From positions 17,717-81,716 of the forward strand of contig NZ_AWGF01000016.1 in NCBI RefSeq assembly GCF_000495855.1: a stretch of 64,000 bases of DNA, read 5' to 3'. The notes below the pieces were generated by a model, which saw nothing but the letters and a program-made list of their open reading frames with translations, searched no databases and had not been told where the DNA came from. Positions 9,458-17,854 of the stretch are shown here, piece by piece; the stretch's first letter is position 1, and each line of letters begins with the position of its first letter. The DNA comes from Asticcacaulis sp. YBE204. GTDB lineage: Bacteria; Pseudomonadota; Alphaproteobacteria; Caulobacterales; Caulobacteraceae. The position numbers and the translations under genes are program-made.

Positions 9458-9615
9458 CCCCCTCGCCCCTGCGGGGAGAGGGTTGGGGTGAGGGGGGAGT
9501 CACTCAATCCATTCGTGTAATTTGAGACAGAATTAGGCTAAGGAGGAAAGATTTCCCCCTCACCCGGCCAAAGACTATCGTCTTTGTCCACCCTCTCCCC
9601 AAGGGGCGAGGGGAA
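9458..9615. repeat. CTCTCCC-type palindromic element, copy 1
   Basis: About 158 bp between rlmN and the DUF350 gene. The ends are complementary (CCCCTCGCCCCTGCGGGGAG and CTCCCCAAGGGGCGAGGGG), as are the inner blocks GGTGAGGGGG and CCCCCTCACC. A short AT-richer centre separates the arms. Related copies are at 57899 and 59055. Confidence 0.8.
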
Positions 9616-9618
9616 AGA

Positions 9619-10830
9619 TCAAACCATTCCCGACGCCAGATGGCCGTAGGGCAGTTCGGTTTCCACCTCATCTGTCCCATTCTGACCCGCTTTACGCAGG
9701 ACCGAGGCGCGGACCTTCTCGCTTTCGGACTTCAACTGACCGCAGGCCGCCAGAATATCGCGCCCGCGCGGGGTGCGGATCGGCGAGGCATAGCCTGCCT
9801 TGTTCAGGATGGCGGCGAACGACTCGATCGTGCGCCAGTCCGAGCACTGATAGTTGGTGCCGGGCCACGGATTGAACGGGATCAGGTTGATCTTGGCCGG
9901 GATGCCCTTGAGCAGTTTCAGCAGGGCGCGGGCCTCGGCGGGGCTGTCGTTGACGTCTTTCAGCATGACGTATTCGAAGGTCACGCGGCGGGCGTTGGAA
10001 ATGCCGGGATAGGTGCGGATGCCCTCGATCAGTTGCACCAGCGGATACTTCTTGTTCAGCGGCACCAGCAGGTCGCGCAGATCGTCGTTCGTCGCGTGCA
10101 GCGAGATGGCCAGCATGGCGGCCGTGCGCTCGCCCAGCGCCTTCAGTTCCGGCACCACGCCGGACGTGGACACCGTGATGCGGCGGCGCGAAATGGCGAT
10201 GCCTTCGTTGTCGGAGATGATGTCGATGGCGTCGGCGACGTTGTCGAGATTGTACAGCGGCTCGCCCATGCCCATAAAAACGATGTTCGACAGCTTGCGG
10301 TCTTCCTTGGGCGACGGCCATTCCTCAAGGTCGTCGCGCGCGATCTGCACCTGCGCCACGATCTCGGCGGCAGTCAGGTTGCGCACCAGTTTCTGCGTGC
10401 CGGTATGGCAGAACGAGCAGTTGAGCGTGCAGCCGACCTGCGACGAGACGCACAAAGCGCCCGACCGGCCGACATCGGGGATATAGACGGTCTCGACCTC
10501 GATGCCCGGTGCCATGCGGATCAGCCACTTGCGCGTGCCGTCCTTTGACACCTGACGCTCGACGACTTCGGGACGGGCGAGGGTGAATTTCTCGGCCAGA
10601 GGACCGCGCTGATCCTTGCCGATATCGGTCATCTGCTCGAAATCGGTGAAGCCGTAATGGTGGACCCAGCGCCAGATCTGCGTGGCGCGCATACGGGCTT
10701 TACGCTCTTCGACCACGCCGGATTCCTTGAGCGCCGCGATCAGGCCGTCGCGCGTCAGGCCGGTGATATTGACCTTCTGGCCAACCACTTGAATGGCAGG
10801 TTTTGCGGACAGGTCGAGCGTATAGGCCAC
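9619..10830 (-). CDS. rlmN: dual-specificity 23S rRNA (A2503)/tRNA (A37) C2-methyltransferase RlmN
   Basis: Radical-SAM methyltransferase. The 4Fe-4S motif CTLNCSFC (C-x3-C-x2-C) is at about residues 134-141 with the following HTGTQ, and the second catalytic cysteine region is near the C terminus (ILAACGQL). MGMGEPLYN and [11 protein letters not shown] are further family marks. The GTG start at 10830 gives 403 residues and begins at AYTLDLS. The frame is open to a TTG at 10929, which would add 33 residues with no family resemblance, so I prefer the shorter form, though its ribosome-binding site is weak. Confidence 0.93.
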   Translation of the reverse strand: MAYTLDLSAKPAIQVVGQKVNITGLTRDGLIAALKESGVVEERKARMRATQIWRWVHHYGFTDFEQMTDIGKDQRGPLAEKFTLARPEVVERQVSKDGTRKWLIRMAPGIEVETVYIPDVGRSGALCVSSQVGCTLNCSFCHTGTQKLVRNLTAAEIVAQVQIARDDLEEWPSPKEDRKLSNIVFMGMGEPLYNLDNVADAIDIISDNEGIAISRRRITVSTSGVVPELKALGERTAAMLAISLHATNDDLRDLLVPLNKKYPLVQLIEGIRTYPGISNARRVTFEYVMLKDVNDSPAEARALLKLLKGIPAKINLIPFNPWPGTNYQCSDWRTIESFAAILNKAGYASPIRTPRGRDILAACGQLKSESEKVRASVLRKAGQNGTDEVETELPYGHLASGMV

Positions 10831-10960
10831 GGAGGGAACCTTCGGATAAGCAACAGATGTGGGAGCGAATGCGGGCCTATACAGGAAAACGCGGGGAATG
10901 TCTAATCGATCGGGCTGGTCACGGTCCAATGTTTTGCTATGCTGGGCTCAAGGGGACGAA

Positions 10961-12157
10961 ATGCATTCCGAAAGTTCCGATATTCCGCGCGTATACCGCT
11001 ACGGACCCAGGACCTTCTGGCTGATGGCGGTGCTTGGCGTACTCTGCGTCGGTGCGGCCGTCGCCGGTGCCGTGTGGACGTTGGGGCAAACAGCTTGGAA
11101 CGACATCCTTCTAGGCGTAATGGGTACGGCCATAGGGCTGATTTGCGGCTTCTCAAGCCTGCTCAGCCTGAGAAGTCACTTGGATTTCTACGCGGACCGG
11201 TTCGAGTTTCAGGATTTGCTGCGTCGTGTCGTGGTGATGAAGCGCGACATAGTGGGCGCCCGCAATATCCAGAACCAATACGGCGCCTTGCACTTTACCG
11301 TCGTTTACAACGCCCCCAAATCGAAGACGGTAACTATCTCCAATTTCGGTCGCAAGGATGAGGATTTCCTGCTCTGGTTCGAGGATTTCGATAATCTGGA
11401 TGCGAAGGAAGAACGGGAGGCGGCAGACAGAATTCTGGCCAATCCCGTCTATGGCGATACCGAAGAGGCGCGGCATAAGGCGGTCACCACTCAGGAGACG
11501 TGGATAGGCCGGGGCGGCATGATCGGCTTGGCCTGCGGACTGTGGGGCATGATCTATCCGTCGCCGTACCTGTGGGCGCTGGCGTGTCTGGCGGCCTTGC
11601 CAGCCTTGACCGTAGGCGCGGTCGTCCTCAACCGGAAGCGCTGGATGCTGCATAAGGACGAAGATGACAATCGTCTGTCCCTGCATGACTGGGCGGCTAT
11701 GCCGGCGGGCATTCTGGGGCTGAGGGCCATGCTCGATATCGAGATGATCGACTGGGAGGTGCCTTTAGCCATAGCCGCAGGTCTGAGCCTTGTGGCCTAC
11801 GGTCTGATGCGGTGGGTCGAACAGCGGCGCTGGCAATGGTCAATCATCATCTACGGCGTGGTTTATCTGGGCTATTTCTGGGGGCTTCTGGTCTTCGGCA
11901 ACTGGTATCTCGACCGATCGGAAGCGCAGACCTTTCCCGTGACGGTGCTGGAGAAAAACGCCGGAAAGCATCGCGACGGTCTTGAGGTCACTGCGTGGGG
12001 CGACCGTGCAGCGGGCGAAGAGGTTTCCGTGGATGACCACTTTTACCGCTCGGTCGAACCGGGGCAACAGGTGTGTGTCTACCGATATTCGGGCGCGGCC
12101 GGCTGGCGATGGATCATCGTCGGGACGTGTCCTGCGTCGTCGTCAGGAAAGCAATGA
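10961..12157 (+). CDS. multi-pass membrane protein, unknown function
   Basis: 398 residues from the ATG at 10961, preceded by a purine-rich AGGGGACGA site. It shows hydrophobic segments near residues 18-40, 48-66, about 190-230, 260-310 and 320-345, with a soluble stretch between the second and third (around residues 70-180) and a soluble C-terminal domain of ~75 residues. The C-terminal part (DRAAGEEVSVDDHFYRSVEP) looks like the small extracytoplasmic module seen in other uncharacterised membrane proteins. I do not recognise a family or an enzyme motif. The neighbour rlmN is divergent and the downstream secreted protein starts ~80 bp later. Confidence 0.75.
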   Translation: MHSESSDIPRVYRYGPRTFWLMAVLGVLCVGAAVAGAVWTLGQTAWNDILLGVMGTAIGLICGFSSLLSLRSHLDFYADRFEFQDLLRRVVVMKRDIVGARNIQNQYGALHFTVVYNAPKSKTVTISNFGRKDEDFLLWFEDFDNLDAKEEREAADRILANPVYGDTEEARHKAVTTQETWIGRGGMIGLACGLWGMIYPSPYLWALACLAALPALTVGAVVLNRKRWMLHKDEDDNRLSLHDWAAMPAGILGLRAMLDIEMIDWEVPLAIAAGLSLVAYGLMRWVEQRRWQWSIIIYGVVYLGYFWGLLVFGNWYLDRSEAQTFPVTVLEKNAGKHRDGLEVTAWGDRAAGEEVSVDDHFYRSVEPGQQVCVYRYSGAAGWRWIIVGTCPASSSGKQ

Positions 12158-12238
12158 GACCGGATGAAGCGACGATCCGTCGGTTGACAGGGCGGGGGGA
12201 TGTTGCGCTATGGTTGTGATCTGTTCGAGGAGGGAACC

Positions 12239-12709
12239 ATGCCATTCAAAACGATTTTCGCCCTGATGACCGGGCTGGCGCTGTGCGCGATTACACCGTC
12301 GGTAGCGACCGCTGGTCCGGCCAGCACGGCGCTGGGGGCCTGTTTTTCGCGCACCACGACCGAGGCCGATCAGGTGGTGCTGGTGCGCTGGATTTTTTCG
12401 GCGGTCTCCCATCATCCGGGCGTCGCCGACATGGCAAAGGTCACGCCTCAGGAACGCGAAGAAATCGACCGCAAGGTCGGCGCCCTGACCATGCGGCTTC
12501 TGACCGAAGACTGCCGCGCCGAGACCGCCGAGGCGATGCGTGCCGATGGCCCTGAGGCTCTGGAGACCGCGTTCGGTTCGCTGGGCGAAAAAGCGATGGA
12601 AACCCTGTTTCAGGACCCGAACGTCGCCGAGGGCCTTGAGGGCCTGACCAAGAATCTGGATCAGGAAAAATTGCTGCGTGCCTTTGTCGGCGCGCCGGAA
12701 AAGAAATAG
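12239..12709 (+). CDS. small secreted protein, unknown function
   Basis: 156 residues with a standard signal peptide (MPFKTIFALMTGLALCAI... cleaved near ATA|GPAS, about residue 26). The strong GAGGAGGG site just upstream fixes the ATG at 12239. The mature part is helical and has two cysteines (in GACFSRT and EDCRAE) that could form a disulfide in the periplasm. No known family is recognised. It converges on the cytochrome c gene with a 4-bp gap. Confidence 0.75.
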   Translation: MPFKTIFALMTGLALCAITPSVATAGPASTALGACFSRTTTEADQVVLVRWIFSAVSHHPGVADMAKVTPQEREEIDRKVGALTMRLLTEDCRAETAEAMRADGPEALETAFGSLGEKAMETLFQDPNVAEGLEGLTKNLDQEKLLRAFVGAPEKK

Positions 12710-12713
12710 GCGC

Positions 12714-13082
12714 CTACTTCGTCTTCAAAAACGCGATGAGCGCGGCACGGCTTTCCGGTTTGCCGATGGCCTGCGGCATGGCGGTGCCGGGGTACATCTT
12801 CGACGGTTCGGTCAGGAACTTGTCAAGTTGGGCCTCGCTCCAGCGCTCGCCTTTCGCACCGGCGGCTTTCAGCGGTGTCGAATAGGCAAAGCCCGGCACG
12901 GCGGCGATCCGGCGTCCAACCACACCTTTAAGCGACGGGCCCTGACCGTTCGACACCCCGGTGTCGTGACAGGCGGCGCAGTACTGGTCGAACAGGTCTT
13001 CGCCCAAGGCTGCATCACCGGGACCGGCCTGCGCGGCGGTGGCGATCAGGACAAGACTCAGGCTCAAAAACAACCGTCTCAC
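12714..13082 (-). CDS. small periplasmic c-type cytochrome
   Basis: 122 residues with an N-terminal signal (RRLFLSLSLVLIATAAQA) and one haem site CAACH (about residues 34-38); the distal Met ligand is probably in YPGTAMP. It resembles class I cytochromes such as cytochrome c552. I chose the GTG at 13082 because it overlaps the stop of the upstream gene by 4 bp (GTGA) and puts two arginines directly before the hydrophobic core. An ATG at 13097 would add five residues. It follows a MoeB/ThiF-type gene with which it is probably co-transcribed. Confidence 0.9.
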   Translation of the reverse strand: MRRLFLSLSLVLIATAAQAGPGDAALGEDLFDQYCAACHDTGVSNGQGPSLKGVVGRRIAAVPGFAYSTPLKAAGAKGERWSEAQLDKFLTEPSKMYPGTAMPQAIGKPESRAALIAFLKTK

Positions 13083-13843
13083 GCGTGGCTCCCGCATACC
13101 GGACAGTCCGGTTCCGCCGGCAAGCCTATCACGCGCGAGGTCATCGACAAGCCATCGAACAGCATAAGCTTGCCGATCAGGGGTTCTCCGGCCTTGGTGA
13201 TCAGCTTGACGACCTCCAGCGCGCAGATCGAGCCGATGATCCCGGCCAGAGCGCCCACCACGCCGACGCGTTCGCAGGTCTCGGCATCGGGCGGGATGTC
13301 CGGCACGAAGCACTGATAGCAGGGTTGCCCATTGAATACGGCGACCTGCCCCGACCAGCGCCCCAGTGCGCCGGAGACGAGCGTCTTGCCCTGTGCCATG
13401 CAGACGCGGTTGACCAGATGCCGGGTCTCGAAATTGTCGCAGCCGTCCAGCACGATATCGTAACCCGCGATGATCCCGGCGGCATTGGCCTCAGTGAGGC
13501 GCACCGGATGCAGGATCAACTCGGCGTGGGGGTTCAATGCCGACAGCCGCGCCTGTGCCGTCTCGGCCTTGCCTGCGTCGATGTCGCCGGTGGCATAAAG
13601 CACCTGTCGTTGCAGGTTCGACAGCGACACCGTGTCGTCGTCGAGAAGGCCCAGCGTCCCGATCCCCGCCGCCGCCAGATACAGTGCGGCAGGGGCGCCG
13701 ATACCGCCCATACCGACGATCAGCACCTTCGCGCCCTTGAGCCGCATCTGCCCCAATCCGCCGATTTCCTTCAGCACGATATGGCGGGCGTAGCGGTCGA
13801 GATCGTCGTCTGTAAGTTCGGGGGGGAGCTTAGGTAAGGACAT
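13079..13843 (-). CDS. HesA/MoeB/ThiF family E1-like adenylyltransferase
   Basis: 254 residues from the ATG at 13843 (MSLPKLPPEL). Enzymes of this family adenylate the C terminus of a small ubiquitin-like sulfur carrier such as MoaD or ThiS. The nucleotide motif VGMGGIGAPAALYLAAAG is at about residues 36-53, DDDTVSLSNLQRQ is the ATP/Mg region, and two zinc CxxC pairs are seen as CYQC and CPVC. The residue after ETC is the likely catalytic cysteine. MoeB or ThiF cannot be chosen without a carrier gene, and none lies nearby. Confidence 0.9.
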   Translation of the reverse strand: MSLPKLPPELTDDDLDRYARHIVLKEIGGLGQMRLKGAKVLIVGMGGIGAPAALYLAAAGIGTLGLLDDDTVSLSNLQRQVLYATGDIDAGKAETAQARLSALNPHAELILHPVRLTEANAAGIIAGYDIVLDGCDNFETRHLVNRVCMAQGKTLVSGALGRWSGQVAVFNGQPCYQCFVPDIPPDAETCERVGVVGALAGIIGSICALEVVKLITKAGEPLIGKLMLFDGLSMTSRVIGLPAEPDCPVCGSHA

Positions 13844-13902
13844 GGGGATGAAATGGCACTGCGGGACTTGAATCGCAACTCCAAACACGCCAAGTAACGA
13901 GG

Positions 13903-14454
13903 ATGACAGACAGCAATTTTCCTAACTGGCACGGGACCACGATCGTGGCCGTGCGCAAGAACGGCAAGACCGTGATCGCCGGTGACGGTCAGGTCTCGAT
14001 GGGGCCGACGATCGTCAAGGGCGGGGCGAAGAAGGTCCGCACCCTCGCCAACGGCAAGGTGATCGTCGGCTTTGCGGGGGCAACGGCGGACGCCTTCACC
14101 CTGCTGGAGCGGCTTGAGGCCAAGCTGGAGCTTTATCCGGATCAACTGGCGCGGGCCTGCGTCGATCTGGCCAAGGACTGGCGCACGGATCGCTATCTGC
14201 GCCGTCTGGAGGCCATGCTGCTGGTCGGCGATCAGAACCATATCCTGACGATTACCGGGGTCGGCGATGTGCTGGAGCCCGAAGATGGCGTGGCCGCCAT
14301 CGGTTCCGGCGGCACCTACGCCCTGTCAGCGGCGCGCGCCTTGCTCGATTACGAACCCGACGCCGAGGTCATCGCGCGCAAGGCGATGAAGATCGCCGGG
14401 GAAATCTGCGTCTATACCAACGGCAATGTCACCCTGGAGAAACTGGAAGCGTGA
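13903..14454 (+). CDS. hslV: ATP-dependent protease subunit HslV (ClpQ)
   Basis: HslV forms the proteolytic double hexamer of the HslUV protease. The product is 183 residues. The N-terminal nucleophile is Thr12 in [11 protein letters not shown], exposed after removal of an 11-residue leader; [13 protein letters not shown] and [14 protein letters not shown] are family signatures. The stop overlaps the next gene by 4 bp (GTGA). hslU follows 600 bp later with one acetyltransferase gene in between. Confidence 0.97.
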   Translation: MTDSNFPNWHGTTIVAVRKNGKTVIAGDGQVSMGPTIVKGGAKKVRTLANGKVIVGFAGATADAFTLLERLEAKLELYPDQLARACVDLAKDWRTDRYLRRLEAMLLVGDQNHILTITGVGDVLEPEDGVAAIGSGGTYALSAARALLDYEPDAEVIARKAMKIAGEICVYTNGNVTLEKLEA

Positions 14455-14963
14455 TCTCGTTCCGCCCCCTGACCGATAATGACGCAGGCCTGCTCCTGCT
14501 GTGGATGTCGTCTCCGCACGTGCAGCAATGGTGGGGCCACGACGGCCAGTCCGCCGAGGACGCCGTCGAAGACGCGCTCGCCTATGTCGGCGCGGCCAAC
14601 GGCACCGGCTATATCTTCAACTGGCACGGCCAGCCGGCGGGCTATGTGCAGAGCTACGAATGCTGCCCGGATCATGAGGCCGATGACCCGTGCTATGCGG
14701 AAACGCCGCGCGGCACCTTCCTGATCGACCTGTTCATCGGCGATGCCTCGCTGCTGGGCGAAGGCGTCGGCACCGAGGCCCTGCGCATGGTGTGTGAGGG
14801 CATGTTCAAGAAGGGCGCTCAGGTCGTCCGTGTCGCCCCGCACACCGCCAACGCCGCCGCCGTCCGCTGCTGCGAAAAGGCAGGCTTTACGCCGTCGGAT
14901 GCGTCCGTGTCGGGCGGCTTGCGCCTGATGTGCCGGACGCCGGATGTCGCGGCCTTTGCTTAA
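14451..14963 (+). CDS. GNAT family N-acetyltransferase
   Basis: 170 residues, GTG start inside the hslV stop. Opening [20 protein letters not shown] and [16 protein letters not shown] (acetyl-CoA loop, equivalent to the Q/RxxGxG/A motif) place it in the Acetyltransf_8 / AAC(6')-like branch. Typical substrates in this branch are aminoglycosides or siderophore precursors, but neither can be claimed from sequence. The position between hslV and hslU makes it a passenger of a protein-quality operon. A GCGCATTCC-type palindrome follows it. Confidence 0.85.
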   Translation: MISFRPLTDNDAGLLLLWMSSPHVQQWWGHDGQSAEDAVEDALAYVGAANGTGYIFNWHGQPAGYVQSYECCPDHEADDPCYAETPRGTFLIDLFIGDASLLGEGVGTEALRMVCEGMFKKGAQVVRVAPHTANAAAVRCCEKAGFTPSDASVSGGLRLMCRTPDVAAFA

Positions 14964-14971
14964 AGCTTTAT

Positions 14972-15035
14972 CGCGCATTTGATCCAAAAACCGCTGCACA
15001 CTTTTGACTTCGTCGAACTTCGTTTCGGAATGCGC
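14972..15035. repeat. GCGCATTCC-type palindrome with internal insertion, copy 2
   Basis: On the minus strand it reads GCGCATTCCGAAA, then ~17 extra bases (CGAAGTTCGACGAAGTC), then AAAAGTGTGCAGCGG and TTTTTGGATCAAATGCGCG. It is thus an inverted copy of the unit at 2245 with a short insert after the first arm. It occupies the gap between the GNAT gene and hslU. Confidence 0.75.
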
Positions 15036-15055
15036 TTTAGATATTGGAATCTGTA

Positions 15056-16354
15056 ATGACCACCTTTTCCCCGCGTGAAATCGTCTCGGAACTCGACCGC
15101 CATATCATCGGCCACACCGACGCCAAGAAGGCCGTAGCCGTGGCGTTGCGCAACCGCTGGCGGCGCAAGGCGACCGATCCGGCCATCCGCGACGAGATCA
15201 CGCCGAAGAACATCCTGCTGATCGGCCCGACCGGCGTGGGTAAGACCGAGATCGCGCGGCGTCTGGCGAAGCTCGCTAATGCCCCCTTCATCAAGGTTGA
15301 GGCGACCAAGTTCACCGAGGTCGGCTATGTCGGCCGCGACGTCGATCAGATCGTCCGCGACCTCGTCGAAGCCGCCATATTTATGGTCAAGGACAAGAAC
15401 CGTCAGGGCGTCCGCGCCAAGGCCGAGGCCGCTGCCGAGGAACGCCTGCTCGATGCGCTGGTCGGCCCCGGCTCGCAACCGGCGACGCGCGACAGCTTCC
15501 GCAAGCGCCTGCGCAACGGCGAACTGGACGACAAGGAGGTCGAACTGAGCGTCGCCGATACCGGCGGGCAGATCGGCATGTTCGAAATCCCCGGTCAGGC
15601 GGGCAATCAGATAAACCTCGGCGACATGCTGCAAAAGGCGATGGGCGGGCGGCAGAAAAACGTGCGCCTGACGGTCGCGGCGGCACAGCCGATCCTGCTG
15701 TCCGAAGAGTCGGAAAAGCTGCTCGATCAGGAAGCCGTGTCCCGCGAAGCCCTGTCCCTGGCCGAGCAGGAGGGCATCGTCTTCCTCGATGAGATCGACA
15801 AGGTGGCCTCGAAGTCCGAACGCGGCGGGGCCGACGTCTCGCGCGAAGGCGTCCAGCGCGACCTGCTGCCGCTGATCGAGGGCACGACGGTCTCGACCAA
15901 GTACGGCCCGGTCAAGACCGACCACATCCTGTTCATCGCGTCGGGCGCCTTCCACGTGGCCAAGCCGTCGGACCTGCTGCCGGAATTGCAGGGCCGTTTG
16001 CCGATCCGCGTCGAGCTGAAGGCGCTGACGCAGGACGACTTCCGCCGCATCCTGAGCGAGCCGGAAGCCAATCTGATCAAGCAGAATCAGGCCCTGATGG
16101 CGACTGAGGGCGTGACGCTGGAATTTGACGACGGCGCGATCGTCGAGATGGCCGCCGCCGCCGCGCAGGTCAATGCCAAGGTCGAGAACATCGGCGCGCG
16201 CCGCCTGCACACCATCATCGAAAAGGTGATGGAGGACCTAAGCTTCACCGCCGCCGATCAGGCGGGTCAGACCGTCACCATCGATGCGGCCTATGTGAAG
16301 CAGCGTCTGGGCGAGATCGCCGGGGACGCCGATCTGAGTCGGTATATTCTTTAA
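15056..16354 (+). CDS. hslU: ATP-dependent protease ATPase subunit HslU
   Basis: HslU is the AAA+ unfoldase that feeds substrates to HslV. 432 residues from the ATG at 15056. Walker A is GPTGVGKTE (about residues 57-65), the pore loop region is EVGYVGRDV, Walker B is [10 protein letters not shown], and the C-terminal tail DLSRYIL that docks into HslV is intact. A TTG 12 bp upstream is an unlikely alternative start. A terminator follows. Confidence 0.98.
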   Translation: MTTFSPREIVSELDRHIIGHTDAKKAVAVALRNRWRRKATDPAIRDEITPKNILLIGPTGVGKTEIARRLAKLANAPFIKVEATKFTEVGYVGRDVDQIVRDLVEAAIFMVKDKNRQGVRAKAEAAAEERLLDALVGPGSQPATRDSFRKRLRNGELDDKEVELSVADTGGQIGMFEIPGQAGNQINLGDMLQKAMGGRQKNVRLTVAAAQPILLSEESEKLLDQEAVSREALSLAEQEGIVFLDEIDKVASKSERGGADVSREGVQRDLLPLIEGTTVSTKYGPVKTDHILFIASGAFHVAKPSDLLPELQGRLPIRVELKALTQDDFRRILSEPEANLIKQNQALMATEGVTLEFDDGAIVEMAAAAAQVNAKVENIGARRLHTIIEKVMEDLSFTAADQAGQTVTIDAAYVKQRLGEIAGDADLSRYIL

Positions 16355-16365
16355 TTCAGCCTATT

Positions 16366-16396
16366 AAAAAAGCCCGCTCGATTGAGCGGGCTTTTT
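16366..16396. terminator. intrinsic terminator after hslU, bidirectional
   Basis: Stem AGCCCGCTC / GAGCGGGCT with a GATT-centred loop, A-run on the left and T-run on the right. It sits between hslU and the convergent DUF3144 gene. Confidence 0.92.
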
Positions 16397-16684
16397 CTAT
16401 TCGCGGCCCGTATTGCGGGCAAACTGATCGACATATTCGGCGTAATGGTGTTCCAGATAGTCGGCGTAATGTTTCAAGGCGTCTTGCATGAACACCTTGC
16501 GATTGGCGGCGAACTGCGTGGCGTCGAGCGCGTTACCGGCGGCCACATGCACCGTGAAGCGCGCGGCGGCGTGCGACAGGGCGGCGGAGACCAGCGCGCT
16601 GTCGCTCGTTTTTGCCTGGGCATTGGCGGTGTCGATATAGGCCGAGGCCAGGTCGCCGAAGGTGGGTTCAGTCGTCTGGCTCAT
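16397..16684 (-). CDS. DUF3144-like protein, paralogue 4 of 4
   Basis: 95 residues. It shares the family plan: an N-terminal helix ending in ANAQ, a central small-residue helix LSHAAARFTVHVAAG, and a C-terminal acidic-aromatic helix HYADYLEHHYAEYVDQFA. Function of the family is unknown; the proteins are small, soluble and helical. The start overlaps the stop of the preceding paralogue by 4 bp (ATGA). Its central helix (VAA core) is closest to the copy at 17098, which suggests a duplicated pair. Confidence 0.8.
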   Translation of the reverse strand: MSQTTEPTFGDLASAYIDTANAQAKTSDSALVSAALSHAAARFTVHVAAGNALDATQFAANRKVFMQDALKHYADYLEHHYAEYVDQFARNTGRE

Positions 16685-16986
16685 GTTTTGGAAATCCCCA
16701 GGACCGGCGGCGAATAGGCGGCGAAATTATCGGTATAGTCCTGATAATGGCTTTCTAGATATTCACGATACAGCTTCACGTAATGGTCGATATGGGCGTC
16801 CTTGTTCTGCGTCATGACGCGCCCGCTGACGAACTGCGTCGACGATACGAAGCAGTTGAACCGCGCCGCCGCCTGCATCAGGGCCGCACCGGCGACGCCG
16901 GGATTGCTTTCGGGCAGATGGCTGTTCGCCGTATTGATATGCTCGACGATCCACTCATTGAATCGTTCGTTGGAAACTTCGGCCAC
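16681..16986 (-). CDS. DUF3144-like protein, paralogue 3 of 4
   Basis: 101 residues with the DUF3144 pattern: HINTANSHLPESNPGVAGAA, then MQAAARFNCFVSS, then HYVKLYREYLESHYQDYTDNF. The GVAGAALM-AAARFN core is nearly identical to the copy at 17404, so these two are the same sub-type. It is the first gene of the second pair, ~110 bp downstream of a terminator that follows the first pair. Confidence 0.85.
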   Translation of the reverse strand: MAEVSNERFNEWIVEHINTANSHLPESNPGVAGAALMQAAARFNCFVSSTQFVSGRVMTQNKDAHIDHYVKLYREYLESHYQDYTDNFAAYSPPVLGISKT

Positions 16987-17057
16987 TGGGTGCTCCTCGT
17001 TGATTTATTTGCCGTATGTGGGGTGAGGGAGGGGGATTTGTCAACGGAACCGCTGTG

Positions 17058-17086
17058 AAAAAAAGCCCCGGAAGGACCGGGGCTTT
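17058..17086 (-). terminator. intrinsic terminator within the DUF3144 cluster
   Basis: On the minus strand: stem AAGCCCCGG / CCGGGGCTT with a TCCTT-type loop and a following T-run. It separates the gene pair at 17098-17700 from the pair at 16397-16986. Confidence 0.85.
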
Positions 17087-17097
17087 TGAGTATTTTT

Positions 17098-17394
17098 CTA
17101 ACGCTTGATGTAGCTGTCGTAGTTTTCGCTATGCTCGTCGTAATGACCTTCGAGATAGGTGCGGAACTGCGCCGTGATCTGGTCGAGATTGGTTTTACGC
17201 GACAACTGCATCTGGGTCTTGTTCGGGCTGTTGCTGGCGGCGACGAAGGCCGCATAGCGCGCCCCGGCGTGCAGCATGGCGGTCGCCACGGCACCCACAT
17301 AGGCGTCCTGACCCTGACGGTTGGCGACTTCGATATATTCCGAGGCCATCTGGCGGAAGGCTTCGGGCGAGGGGTTCGGGTCGCTCATGATCAA
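17098..17394 (-). CDS. DUF3144-like protein, paralogue 2 of 4
   Basis: 98 residues (or 96 from an internal Met). MASEYIEVANRQGQDAYVGA matches the first helix, MLHAGARYAAFVAAS the core helix and FRTYLEGHYDEHSENYDSYI the C-terminal helix. Compared with the 17404 copy the ARFN core is altered to ARYA, as in the 16397 copy (ARFT). It lies 9 bp downstream of the 17404 gene and ends before an intrinsic terminator. Confidence 0.8.
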   Translation of the reverse strand: MIMSDPNPSPEAFRQMASEYIEVANRQGQDAYVGAVATAMLHAGARYAAFVAASNSPNKTQMQLSRKTNLDQITAQFRTYLEGHYDEHSENYDSYIKR

Positions 17395-17403
17395 CCTATC
17401 TCC

Positions 17404-17700
17404 TTAACCTATCTTGGGGGGCGTGCGGTACTGGTCGTAGTTCGCGACATATTCGTCGTAATGCTGCTCCAGCATTTCCTTGTAGAGCTTGAGATAGTGA
17501 TCGATCTCGAACTGACGGCGGTCCTGCATGATGCGCGGCGACACATATTGCAGCGAACTGACATAGGCGTTGAAGCGCGCCGCGGCGTGCATCAGGGCCG
17601 CACCGGCGACGCCGGGTTCGGATTTCTGGGCGTCGCTATTGCCGATATTGATATGGTTGATGATCATCTGACTGAAGTCCTGATCCGAGGGCTTGACCAC
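17404..17700 (-). CDS. DUF3144-like protein, paralogue 1 of 4 (most canonical)
   Basis: 98 residues and the best match to the general DUF3144 pattern: MIINHINIGNSDAQKSEPGV, LMHAAARFNAYVSSL, and HYLKLYKEMLEQHYDEYVAN. No catalytic or metal motif is evident; the C-terminal helix is rich in Tyr, His and acidic residues. It is first in the four-gene array, which runs on the minus strand to 16397. Directly upstream are two head-to-tail palindromic repeats (17713-17832), which probably contain or flank its promoter. Confidence 0.87.
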   Translation of the reverse strand: MVKPSDQDFSQMIINHINIGNSDAQKSEPGVAGAALMHAAARFNAYVSSLQYVSPRIMQDRRQFEIDHYLKLYKEMLEQHYDEYVANYDQYRTPPKIG

Positions 17701-17712
17701 GCGGTGCTCCTT

Positions 17713-17832
17713 ACTGAGCGATATTCGGAAAAGTGTTAGCGGTTTTCCGCAAAATATCGCGACAAAATAAAAACTGAGCGATATTCGGAAAAGTGTTAGC
17801 GGTTTTCCGCAAAATATCGCGACAAGATAAAA
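17713..17832. repeat. tandem doublet of 60-bp GCGATATTCGG-type palindromes
   Basis: Two head-to-tail copies with a 60-bp period, differing at about one base. Each unit reads GCGATATTCGGAAAAGTG, then TTAGCGG, then TTTTCCGCAAAATATCGC, an inverted repeat with arms GCGATATT and AATATCGC plus CGGAAAA / TTTTCCG. It is a diverged form of the 2245 and 28191 repeats. Confidence 0.88.
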
Positions 17833-17854
17833 ATACTGAAGGCTGTATCTGGCG

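Noticed and set aside
14451..14963. Naming the GNAT protein an aminoglycoside resistance enzyme
   Set aside because: The fold fits that branch, but no residue visible here proves an aminoglycoside substrate.
17713..17832. Possible CRISPR array
   Set aside because: There are only two repeat units with no unique spacers, and each unit is a self-complementary hairpin.
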